DNA of 6,136 nt from Ferruginibacter sp. (GCA_025362765.1 JANYFI010000621.1:1-6136), one strand, 5' to 3'. Counted from the stretch's first letter, positions 1 to 6,136 are shown. Numbers and translations are program-made. Notes: generated by a model not told the origin, from the letters alone.

Positions 1-818
1 CATTTACCACCGGCAGTGCCCAATAAATTATCAAAGGAAATAAAAGCCACTTCTTCTTTGCCAGCGAGTTGCGTTACGGAGGCATTTTTTAATAATACAA
101 ACTGAAAAAGCAGGTACACCACAGACACAAATAACGTACTTACAATCAGTGCCTTCGGCAAATTTTTGTGAGGATCTTTTATTTCATCTACTACGTAAGC
201 AGCCGCATTCCAACCGGTGTATGCAAAAGCCACATATACCATTGAAACAGCAAACCCTGGTTTTATAACTTCCCTCTGCCAGCTATCGCTGAAATTAAGG
301 GCACTGTTTACATTATTAGGAATAAAAAATCCCAGAAAAATCAGGACAATGATAAAGATTACTTTTACAATGGTAGACAGATTTTGAAAACGGCTGCTAT
401 GGCGAATAGTAAAGCTATGCATCAGCCCAATTAAAACAATTATAGCAATGGCAAGCCACACGTTATTTTGTAAGCCAAATGGAGCCAGGTATTTGGTAAA
501 TGCCATCGCTGCCAACGCCACCGGTGCAGAAAATCCAACAGTCAACCCCGCCCAGGCAGATAAATACCCCAGCAAAGGATGAAAAACTCTTGACAAATAG
601 ATATAATCGCCACCCGACTCTTTAAAATGAGTTCCCAGCTCGGCATAGGCAAATGCGCCAAAAAGAGAAAGTAACCCTCCGGTTAACCAGAGCAACATAA
701 TGCTCCAGGTGTTTTGTACTGCCGATAATTGAAAGCCCACACTGGTAAAAACGCCCGTGCCTATCATATTAGCTACTACAATGGCAGCGGCAGTGTAAAT
801 ACTTATTTTTCGTTTCAA
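1..818 (-). CDS. APC-superfamily amino acid permease, N-terminal 272 residues (3' end beyond window)
   Basis: Predicted inner-membrane transporter that imports or exchanges amino acids; the substrate cannot be told from this fragment. The translation has the APC signature in TM1 (IGTGVF, residues 19-24), then AYAELG (57-62) and ESGGDYIY (67-74) around TM2 and the following loop. The highly typical TM6 segment is AFAYTGWNAAAYVVDEIKDP (197-216) followed by NLPKAL. Further hydrophobic segments lie near 83-107, 120-135, 149-166 and 223-243. Family members usually have about 430-480 residues, so roughly the last 40 percent is missing. There is no ATG near the start. After an in-frame TAA at 836-834 the best choice is TTG at 818-816, giving MKRKISIYTAAAIVVANMIG, a normal beginning for this family; CTG at 827 is an alternative. 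It lies 62 bp past the rpsG terminator, with no convincing promoter seen. LAT/YfnA/SteT-like is the closest subgroup by motif. Confidence 0.88.
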   Translation of the reverse strand, partial: MKRKISIYTAAAIVVANMIGTGVFTSVGFQLSAVQNTWSIMLLWLTGGLLSLFGAFAYAELGTHFKESGGDYIYLSRVFHPLLGYLSAWAGLTVGFSAPVALAAMAFTKYLAPFGLQNNVWLAIAIIVLIGLMHSFTIRHSSRFQNLSTIVKVIFIIVLIFLGFFIPNNVNSALNFSDSWQREVIKPGFAVSMVYVAFAYTGWNAAAYVVDEIKDPHKNLPKALIVSTLFVSVVYLLFQFVLLKNASVTQLAGKEEVAFISFDNLLGTAGGK

Positions 819-879
819 AATCTGCAGCGAATGTTAGTTGAACTTCAATAATTAAGGAAGATAAACAATAAAAGCAGCC

Positions 880-910
880 AAAAAAAAAGCTACCCTTTAC
901 AGAGTAGCTT
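880..910 (-). terminator. Intrinsic terminator after rpsG
   Basis: Read on the minus strand, AAGCTACTC and GGGTAGCTT form a 9-bp stem (one U-G wobble) around the 6-nt loop TGTAAA. Seven further T residues follow directly (positions 886-880). It starts 19 bp after the rpsG stop codon. The plus strand has no T-run after the hairpin, so it works for minus-strand transcripts only. It separates the ribosomal genes from the permease. Confidence 0.9.
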
Positions 911-929
911 AATATAAAAAAATTTCAAC

Positions 930-1397
930 TTAAATTCTAAAGTGAGCAAACGCTTTGTTTGCTTCTGCCATACGGTGTGTATCTTCTTTCTTTTTGTAAG
1001 AAGCTCCTTCACCTTTACTTGCTGCAACAATTTCGTTGGCTAATTTTTCAGCCATGCTACGGCCGTTGCGGTCGCGGCTGTATTTTACCATCCATTTAAT
1101 GCTTAAAGAAACCTTTCTATCAGCACGAACCTCTGCAGGAATCTGGAAAGTGGCACCACCAATACGACGGCTACGCACCTCAACACCAGGCGTTATATTG
1201 CTCAACGCTTTCTTCCAAATTTCATAACCATTGTCACCTGTTATTTTACTCACTTTATCCAAAGCATCGTAAAAAATAATATAGGCACCACTTTTTTTAC
1301 CAGCCCACATTAAATTGTTTACAAAACGGGTAACTAATCTATCGTTGAACTTTGGATCTGGTGCTAAGGGTATTTTTTTTGGTTGTGTTTTACGCAT
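930..1397 (-). CDS. rpsG: 30S ribosomal protein S7
   Basis: Primary 16S rRNA-binding protein that nucleates assembly of the 30S head and lines the E-site/mRNA exit region. The 155-residue length equals the short bacterial forms. Visible family features are the N-terminal signature from DPKF (14-17) through FVNNLMWAGKK (25-35), the beta-hairpin EVRSRRIGGATFQIPAEVR (73-91), and the almost invariant C-terminal helix KEDTHRMAEANKAFAHFR (137-154). The ATG at 1397 is preceded by an A-rich stretch (AAAAAAAATAAATAAC) rather than a Shine-Dalgarno sequence, as is common in Bacteroidota. It lies 49 bp downstream of rpsL and is very probably co-transcribed with it from the rpsL promoter; transcription should end at the 880-910 terminator. 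No frameshift or missing block is seen. Confidence 0.98.
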   Translation of the reverse strand: MRKTQPKKIPLAPDPKFNDRLVTRFVNNLMWAGKKSGAYIIFYDALDKVSKITGDNGYEIWKKALSNITPGVEVRSRRIGGATFQIPAEVRADRKVSLSIKWMVKYSRDRNGRSMAEKLANEIVAASKGEGASYKKKEDTHRMAEANKAFAHFRI

Positions 1398-1416
1398 TGT
1401 TATTTATTTTTTTTCA

Positions 1417-1430
1417 CACCTCTAAAGGTG
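1417..1430 (-). other. Small hairpin in the rpsL-rpsG spacer
   Basis: The minus strand reads CACCT-TTAG-AGGTG, a perfect 5-bp stem with a 4-nt loop, 19 bp before the rpsG ATG. A TG then an A8 run follow it, not T residues, so it is not a terminator. It could be a processing site, an mRNA-stability element or chance; a regulatory role is only inferred. Confidence 0.4.
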
Positions 1431-1446
1431 ATTCAAATTGTATGAA

Positions 1447-1827
1447 TTATTTTTTAGCTTTTTCTTTCTTGGTTCCGTATTTACTACGACTTTGCTTACG
1501 GTCTTTAACACCTGCAGTATCCAGACTACCACGAACGATATGGTAACGAACACCTGGCAAATCTTTTACCCTTCCACCGCGGATCAATACGATACTATGT
1601 TCCTGCAAATTGTGACCTTCACCTGGAATATAGGCAATCACCTCAATTTTGTTGGTTAAACGTACTTTAGCTACTTTACGTAAAGCAGAGTTTGGCTTTT
1701 TAGGAGTAGTTGTATATACCCTAGTGCAAACACCACGACGCTGCGGACATGCATCCAAAGCCCTTGATTTACTTTTCGCTTTAATAATTTCTCTTCCTTT
1801 TCTAACTAACTGTTGTATTGTAGGCAT
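1447..1827 (-). CDS. rpsL: 30S ribosomal protein S12
   Basis: Decoding-centre protein of the small subunit, involved in translational accuracy. The 126-residue product begins [13 protein letters not shown], the expected S12 N-terminus. The core [20 protein letters not shown] (27-46) and [10 protein letters not shown] (69-78), [15 protein letters not shown] (82-96) and [13 protein letters not shown] follow. Numbering matches E. coli, so K43 and K88, the classic streptomycin-resistance positions, are both wild type. D89, the residue that RimO methylthiolates in E. coli, is present. An in-frame ATG at 1854 would add nine residues, but it lies inside the -7 promoter element, so ATG 1827 is the start; a weak AAAGGG sits upstream of it. 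First gene of the rpsL-rpsG unit. The lysine-rich tail (KKEKAKK) is a little longer than in E. coli. Confidence 0.98.
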   Translation of the reverse strand: MPTIQQLVRKGREIIKAKSKSRALDACPQRRGVCTRVYTTTPKKPNSALRKVAKVRLTNKIEVIAYIPGEGHNLQEHSIVLIRGGRVKDLPGVRYHIVRGSLDTAGVKDRKQSRSKYGTKKEKAKK

Positions 1828-1851
1828 TGTGAACCCTTTATTTTTGGACGG

Positions 1852-1918
1852 CAAAGGTAGCGTTTATGATTTAAAATGAAACACTATTTTATAAATAATT
1901 TATTTTTTTTTATTTGGC
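1852..1918 (-). promoter_or_regulatory. rpsL-rpsG promoter with A/T-rich upstream block
   Basis: The minus strand carries TACCTTTG at 1859-1852, an exact match to the Bacteroidota -7 element TAnnTTTG. Nineteen nt upstream lies GTGTTT (1884-1879), a near match to the -33 TTG. Directly upstream, 1885-1918 is almost pure A/T with A- and T-tracts, resembling an UP element and fitting a highly expressed ribosomal unit. The predicted transcript starts near 1845-1848, leaving a leader of about 20 nt that is too short for a complex regulatory structure. Consensus is known for the phylum; the exact start site is inferred. Confidence 0.75.
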
Positions 1919-1951
1919 TTTACAGGAGGCAACTATGTTGGTCGAAATTAC

Positions 1952-4900
1952 CTACCTGAAAATAACTTTTTTGGTAAAAACCTGCGAGGTATTTAAGTCG
2001 GCCACTTTTAAAATATAGACACCGTTTTTCATGGCCGCTGTTCTTTCAATTTCAAAAATATTATTTATATCCCCAACAGATTTGAACTCTTTTACAACCT
2101 GATTGAGCACATTTAACAGCACTATATTAAACACGTGGTTTTTAGGATTGGTAAAACTTATTTTCAACACATTTGTAACGGGGTTAGGGTATACTTGTAT
2201 TCCGCTGATTCCGCTATTTTTATTGATTGCTACCACATTGCTGTAACTAATTGACTGGCTGCTGTTGAACCATTTCAGCCTATATAAATTCTGCTCCCCG
2301 GGTTGCCTGTCTATAAAACTAAACAAGCCCGCATTGGTATTGTTATTAACTGCTATTCTACCTATTTCTTTAAATTCGTTATCACCGGATTTTTTTTCAA
2401 TGATAAAATATTTTGTACCGGGTTCGGTAACGGCTTGCCAGTTTAACAATACATTGTTACCGGCAAATACTCCATCAAAATGTTGCAGGGTTACGGGTAA
2501 ATAATGAAAACAGGATCCGTCCAGGTGGTAATAATATGTCCTGTTAACGCAGCCATTGCCAAGCAGTATATGACAAACATATATACCTGTATCTCCCGGC
2601 ATTACTTCCGGCACAAATATGCTGGAGGCTCCACTAAGGTAAACACTGTCTGTACTGGCGCTTTGATCTTTTTTGTACCAGGCAAAGGTTGCGTTATAAA
2701 CCGTGTCTATGCTTAGTGTAGTAGCAATCTGAAAGCAGTTAAACGTATTGGTAATAGTATTGTTGGCCAACGGCAAAATGCTGGCATCAGCCAGGGTAGC
2801 ATTACCACAGGCATCAAGGGCTCTAAGCCTTACCAACGTATAAATAGTACCATTGCCAATATAAAAATCCGGATTGGCCTGCGGGCTGGACATTATTGAC
2901 GGTGAGGCTGGAGAACTTCCTATAATTTCGTAGCTGAATGGCCCTACGCCGTTGGAAACAAGCGCTTTTAAACTAAAGCCACTACTATCACATTGATATG
3001 CGGAAGACCTGCTTAAATCAGGGAACTGATATGGTTGTATTACTACGGTGTCGCGGAGATTAATATTACAGGCATCATTGGCTTTGTAATTTATAACATA
3101 AGTACCCGGGCCAAGATCCTGAAATGTGTAAACGCCACTTAAAATGATATTGGGAGACAACTGCGGTGATAATGTAACATTGTCTTTTGCGATGATTTTA
3201 ACACTCAGCGATCCCATATTGGTTGCCGCTATACTTTTTATATCTCCGGAGCCATTGGCAAAAGTTCCACTAGGGCATTTGGCAATAGAGGATGCAGCGT
3301 GCGATAAAAAACTCGCTATAGCACCAAGACTCACTGAATCCTGGCGACCGCAACTGTCTGTTACCAACACCTTATACATTTGTCCTGTTACCGTGCCGGG
3401 TATACTATCAATACTAAAATTGTTGCTGTTGTAATTGCCGTTAAAAAAGAGGCTATCATTCAGGTTGAATATTTTTATGTTTACTGGTAACACACCACTT
3501 ATAACCGAAACTGAAAACTTGGCGAAATCATAGCTGCATGATTTTGTTGACGTAACTGAAATTTTCGTTGGCAATGGAATGGCAGTAAAGCATCTTACAA
3601 TGGTAGTATCATAACAACTATCTACAATTTTAATACAGTAATTTCCATATGATAAACTATCAAATTGACCTGTACCGTTGCAGGCGATTGCAATACCCAT
3701 ACTATCATAAATACAATATCCGGGGGTAGTTAAATTCTGCTGTCCGCGAATTTGAGCGGAAAAACGGTCACAGGTATTATTAAGAATTTTTACAGTGTTG
3801 CTAACCGAGGGTAGATTGGGAATAACAGTAATACAATTAGAAAAGGTTGTGTCTGGACAACTATTTTTAACTTCAACACAATATGAACCAAAAGGAATAT
3901 TATTAAAATTTCCACTGCTATCACAGGCAACTAACGAATCTGCATCATTAAACAAGCAAAATAAAGGTAGCGGTATATTTTTACTGATAGCATTCAGTGT
4001 GAATGTCCGGCATGTCTTGTTAGTAATATTTAAGTTGATATCATTGGTAATTACCCTTGGCCCTGCTATAAAGCATCTTATAAAAGTTGTATCGAAACAG
4101 GAATCATGAATACGTGCACAATAGTTTCCTATCAATAGACTATCAAACAGTCCCGTACTATTGCAACTAACTAAAGTATTCGAACTGTCATATAAACAAT
4201 AACCTGGATTGGTTAAACTGTCACCCCCGACCGCAATGCTAAACAGATTACAGTCGATATAATGAGGAATAATAACAGCCGGAACTGATGGCACAGGACG
4301 GGTAGCAGAAAAGCAAGTAGTGATAACTGTATCGCGGCATCCGTCCGTTACTTTAATACAATAAGAACTATACGAAAGGTTATCAAAAATCCCTGTGGCA
4401 TTGCAATTAACCATCACATTGGCAGAATCGTATAAACAGTACTGTGGATTGGTCAATCCTGTTTGACCCTTGATGGCTGCCGAAAAAAGAGAACAGGTTC
4501 TGTTGCTCATGGAAACCGTATTACTAATACCCAATGGAGGAGGGGATGCCGTAAAACATCTTGTAATGGTAGTGTCGGTGCAAATATCATGCAATTGAAC
4601 ACAGTAGCTTCCGTAGGGCAGGTGGGTAAAAATTCCGGTACTATTACAGGCTACTATGGCATTACTATTATCAAAGAGGCAAAAGGTTCCGGTAAAGAAG
4701 TTGGATGAGCCAATTGCTGTTGCTGTAAAATCCGAGCACGTTTTGGAAGAAGTAACAATCCCATTAATAGCTGGTACAATGAGTATCTGGCTGGTAACCT
4801 TTCTGATTGTACCGCAACTGTCTTTTGCCAAAATGGTAAAACTGGTATTGCCATCAAGACCAAATTGAAAATTGGCGTTAGGAGACCATATTGTATCGCC

Positions 4901-5617
4901 GACTTGTCTGACAATACCGTATTGAAACCCAGGGATACCACCTCCTGTACTTACGTGACCTTTGCTGTCTATTACTTTTATGAAACCAATTGCTGAGTCG
5001 CAGGTAATTTTAGTAAATTTATACACATCAATAAACCAGGAGTAGTCGTTAACAGTAATATTTCTTGTCTGGATACCACCGCAGGAATCTGTCAGCCGGA
5101 TGGTATAGTTGCCCGCCGATAAATTACCGAATGTTCCGTTACTGTTAGTTGTACCAACGCCCATAGGCGAAGGCGCAATGATGGTAAATGTAAACGGCGA
5201 TCTTCCAAATTGAAGGCCATTTATCTCTATGCTTCCGTTATTTATACCGGCGCAGCTAACGTCCACTTTTTTTAAAGCAAATCTTGGGTCTTCATATAAA
5301 CCGGGCACTATAATTCCCGACTGGGTAAATGTGCAATTAGAAACAATATCGGTAATTATAACTGAATAGGTACCTGCTGACAGCCCGGTAAGCGAATCGG
5401 AGGTTGTAAAATTCGAATTAACAGGGCCAACCGTTTTGTATTTATAAGATCCGGAGCCTCCTGATGCAAAAACTTTGATTGAACCTGTAGCTGCGCATCG
5501 GGATTCGTAAGAATTAAACGTCGCGGTGAGCAGTGAGCAATCCTGAGCCTGTATTTTTTGAAGTACAACGAAAAAATAAAGTAGTACAAAATGTGCAATA
5601 AAGTAAAATTTCCGCAT
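1952..5617 (-). CDS. Large secreted modular cysteine-rich protein with SprB-like, six-Cys-repeat, Ig-like, FN3-like and T9SS sorting domains
   Basis: A 1221-residue protein predicted to be exported by Sec and then carried across the outer membrane by the type IX system. A signal peptide covers residues 1-24 (MRK, hydrophobic core, cleavage near IQA|QD). Three SprB-like modules follow (about 26-107, 108-193, 194-283), seen in GSIKVFASGGSGSYKY and LSAGNYTIRLTDSCG. Five six-cysteine units occupy 284-686. Three further two-cysteine modules (about 687-765, 766-865, 866-952) end in DSCG, DAC and DACG. An Ig-like domain (about 955-1036) has C961, W980 and GDTGIYVC. An FN3-like domain (1040-1131) runs from LPVTLQHFDG to YRLKWF. 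The T9SS type A tail (1137-1221) shows YPNPVTN, LNVLNQVV, KNGVYILKV and KKVIFR. No catalytic domain is visible, so adhesion or a surface-scaffold role is inferred only. ATG 5617 is chosen because it gives the signal peptide. It has its own promoter; no intrinsic terminator is visible before rpsL. Confidence 0.93.
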   Translation of the reverse strand: MRKFYFIAHFVLLYFFVVLQKIQAQDCSLLTATFNSYESRCAATGSIKVFASGGSGSYKYKTVGPVNSNFTTSDSLTGLSAGTYSVIITDIVSNCTFTQSGIIVPGLYEDPRFALKKVDVSCAGINNGSIEINGLQFGRSPFTFTIIAPSPMGVGTTNSNGTFGNLSAGNYTIRLTDSCGGIQTRNITVNDYSWFIDVYKFTKITCDSAIGFIKVIDSKGHVSTGGGIPGFQYGIVRQVGDTIWSPNANFQFGLDGNTSFTILAKDSCGTIRKVTSQILIVPAINGIVTSSKTCSDFTATAIGSSNFFTGTFCLFDNSNAIVACNSTGIFTHLPYGSYCVQLHDICTDTTITRCFTASPPPLGISNTVSMSNRTCSLFSAAIKGQTGLTNPQYCLYDSANVMVNCNATGIFDNLSYSSYCIKVTDGCRDTVITTCFSATRPVPSVPAVIIPHYIDCNLFSIAVGGDSLTNPGYCLYDSSNTLVSCNSTGLFDSLLIGNYCARIHDSCFDTTFIRCFIAGPRVITNDINLNITNKTCRTFTLNAISKNIPLPLFCLFNDADSLVACDSSGNFNNIPFGSYCVEVKNSCPDTTFSNCITVIPNLPSVSNTVKILNNTCDRFSAQIRGQQNLTTPGYCIYDSMGIAIACNGTGQFDSLSYGNYCIKIVDSCYDTTIVRCFTAIPLPTKISVTSTKSCSYDFAKFSVSVISGVLPVNIKIFNLNDSLFFNGNYNSNNFSIDSIPGTVTGQMYKVLVTDSCGRQDSVSLGAIASFLSHAASSIAKCPSGTFANGSGDIKSIAATNMGSLSVKIIAKDNVTLSPQLSPNIILSGVYTFQDLGPGTYVINYKANDACNINLRDTVVIQPYQFPDLSRSSAYQCDSSGFSLKALVSNGVGPFSYEIIGSSPASPSIMSSPQANPDFYIGNGTIYTLVRLRALDACGNATLADASILPLANNTITNTFNCFQIATTLSIDTVYNATFAWYKKDQSASTDSVYLSGASSIFVPEVMPGDTGIYVCHILLGNGCVNRTYYYHLDGSCFHYLPVTLQHFDGVFAGNNVLLNWQAVTEPGTKYFIIEKKSGDNEFKEIGRIAVNNNTNAGLFSFIDRQPGEQNLYRLKWFNSSQSISYSNVVAINKNSGISGIQVYPNPVTNVLKISFTNPKNHVFNIVLLNVLNQVVKEFKSVGDINNIFEIERTAAMKNGVYILKVADLNTSQVFTKKVIFR
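3560..4768 (-). repeat. Five tandem six-cysteine repeat units (240-243 bp each) inside the large secreted protein
   Basis: Units cover residues 284-364, 365-445, 446-525, 526-605 and 606-686 (nt 4768-4526, 4525-4283, 4282-4043, 4042-3803, 3802-3560). Cysteines fall at 294/313/324/339/346/354, 375/394/405/420/427/435, 456/474/485/500/507/515, 536/554/565/580/587/595 and 616/635/646/661/668/676. Spacing is C-x(17-18)-C-x10-C-x14-C-x6-C-x7-C, and the gap from the last Cys to the next unit is always 20 residues. Recurring words are TC, YCLYDS, ACNSTG, FDSL, YGNYC, DSC-x-DTT and RCF-x-A. By eye, sequence between cysteines is only around half identical, so the duplication is old and spacing is under strong constraint. 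Three disulfides per unit are plausible but inferred. Confidence 0.93.
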
Positions 5618-5649
5618 ATTTCATAGTTTGATAGTAGTGGATTAGCAGA

Positions 5650-5683
5650 CAAATCTATTAGTGATTTATCTCCGATATTGCAA
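5650..5683 (-). promoter_or_regulatory. Promoter of the large secreted protein gene
   Basis: The minus strand has TAGATTTG at 5657-5650, an exact TAnnTTTG match. A TTG lies at 5683-5681, 23 nt upstream, at the upper end of the spacing reported for Bacteroidota promoters. It would give a leader of roughly 25-30 nt before ATG 5617. The leader has no clear Shine-Dalgarno sequence; the start is preceded by CTATGAAAT. Confidence 0.6.
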
Positions 5684-5917
5684 CGTTATTTAAGTAATGT
5701 TATTGGCTTAAAGGCGTAATCAAGTAATTCTACCCGACCGTAATTTTACAGATTTTATCGAAGAAATATGACCATTCGCCGAACATTTAAATTGGTCTTT
5801 TTACAAAGCTAGCCTATCAAAAAAAGCAGAAAGGACGATATGAACTAAACTGACATTACACAGTCTATGTAATGGTTAATAAAAAATGACATGTATCAAA
5901 AAAACAAATTTCTTTTG

Positions 5918-5954
5918 AAAAAAATAGGGCGTATCTGTATTTGCAGAGTTGCCC
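5918..5954 (-). terminator. Candidate intrinsic terminator, minus strand
   Basis: The minus strand reads GGGC-AAC-TCTG-CAAATA-CAGA-TAC-GCCC, two 4-bp stems separated by a symmetrical 3x3 internal loop with a 6-nt apical loop, then TA and seven T residues (5924-5918). The layout fits a rho-independent terminator, but the stem is interrupted. No minus-strand gene is visible in the 180 bases feeding into it, so it would end either a long 3' UTR from beyond the window or an unannotated small RNA. Confidence 0.4.
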
Positions 5955-6041
5955 AAGTTGGTATTCAAAAATAAATAGCAGAAAAAGCCATCGCAAAAAA
6001 ACGGTGGGTTAAGTTAATAAATATAGCGGCTACCTACGCTC

Positions 6042-6072
6042 CCGGTTGGCTTATCCGCCGCGGCGGACCGGT
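6042..6072. repeat. GC-rich palindromic element
   Basis: A perfect 14-bp palindrome, TCCGCCGCGGCGGA (6054-6067), is overlapped by a second palindrome ACCGGT (6067-6072). CCGGT (6042-6046) can pair with ACCGG (6067-6071) as an alternative fold. By hand count, 34 of the 49 bases at 6027-6075 are G or C, in strong contrast to the AT-rich surroundings. It resembles the short palindromic intergenic repeats scattered in many bacterial genomes; only one copy is visible here, so repeat status is inferred. Confidence 0.5.
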
Positions 6073-6136
6073 ATGGGAAGCGGTGAAGTTGAGGATGATT
6101 TAAAAAAGCCGGGGCATAAAAAAAGCCTCTACGTAA

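Larger units (their letters stand above)
5684..6136. other. Gene-free region upstream of the large secreted protein gene
   Basis: No protein gene can be supported on either strand in these roughly 450 bases; stops are frequent and candidate ORFs are short or lack a start. No tRNA or rRNA is recognised. It is AT-rich with A-tracts, apart from a GC-rich island near 6027-6075. It contains a weak 7-bp inverted repeat (CATTACA 5854-5860, TGTAATG 5868-5874), a terminator-like hairpin (5918-5954) and a palindrome (6054-6067). The right end reads GTAGAGGCTTTTTTT on the minus strand, which could be the 3' arm and T-run of a terminator for a gene beyond the window. Confidence 0.6.

Noticed and set aside
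819..879. Promoter for the permease
   Set aside because: No TAnnTTTG match was found on the minus strand; the nearest candidates have at least two mismatches.
1036..1227. Plus-strand ORF opposite rpsG
   Set aside because: Antisense shadow of a clearly functional ribosomal gene.
1885..1951. Possible terminator between the large protein gene and rpsL
   Set aside because: Only a 4-bp stem (CAAC/GTTG, 1930-1940) is present, and the minus strand has an A-run rather than a T-run after it. Read-through into rpsL cannot be excluded.
3560..4768. CRISPR-like or recent DNA repeat array
   Set aside because: The 240-243 bp periodicity comes from coding repeats in one continuous reading frame, with considerable sequence divergence between units.
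4654..4941. 95-codon minus-strand ORF inside the large protein gene
   Set aside because: Out-of-frame shadow of the SprB-like and repeat region; its apparent hydrophobic stretches come from the host codons.
5356..5652. 98-codon minus-strand ORF overlapping the start of the large protein
   Set aside because: It runs in another frame of the well-supported secreted protein, begins with TTG inside its promoter, and has no recognisable features.
5854..5874. Inverted repeat CATTACA / TGTAATG as a terminator or operator
   Set aside because: An AT-rich 7-bp stem with a 7-nt loop and no adjoining T-run on the plus strand; such repeats arise easily by chance in AT-rich DNA.
5975..6103. 42-codon open stretch on the plus strand (contains APGWLIRRGGPVWEAVKLRM)
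   Set aside because: It reads like protein but has no usable start codon near its beginning, no recognised relative, and its composition is explained by the GC-rich palindrome it crosses. It could be a gene remnant, but that cannot be supported.
6073..6136. Plus-strand ATG open to the window edge (MGSGEVEDDLKKPG...)
   Set aside because: Only 21 codons are visible, with no ribosome-binding or promoter signal and an odd lysine-rich composition from A-tracts. Not enough to call a gene.

Overview
The window looks like a chromosomal segment of a Bacteroidota bacterium, most likely a Chitinophagaceae-type member. Four signs support this. The largest protein ends in a type IX secretion (T9SS) type A sorting domain and contains SprB-like modules. 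Two promoters match the Bacteroidota consensus (TTG about 20 nt upstream of TAnnTTTG). Classical Shine-Dalgarno sequences are weak or absent. Non-coding DNA is AT-rich. The family-level placement is an inference from protein style.

Everything recognisable is coded on the minus strand. In transcription order, from high to low coordinates, it runs: a gene-free 5' region (5684-6136) with a terminator-like hairpin and a GC-rich palindrome; a promoter (5650-5683); a 1221-residue secreted, modular, cysteine-rich protein (5617-1952); the rpsL promoter with an A/T-rich upstream block (1852-1918); rpsL (S12, 1827-1447); a 49-bp spacer with a small hairpin; rpsG (S7, 1397-930); a strong intrinsic terminator (910-880); and the N-terminal 272 residues of an APC-superfamily amino acid permease (818 to the window edge).

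rpsL and rpsG form a two-gene ribosomal transcription unit. The usual str-operon continuation into fusA is missing: a terminator and an unrelated permease follow rpsG. The surface protein and the permease appear to be independent neighbours.

The most distinctive feature is inside the surface protein: five tandem units of 80-81 residues, each with six cysteines at almost invariant spacing (30 cysteines in all), embedded among related two-cysteine modules. I recognise the flanking architecture (SprB-like modules, Ig-like domain, FN3-like domain, T9SS tail) but not the six-cysteine unit as a named family. Its ligand or function cannot be read from the sequence.
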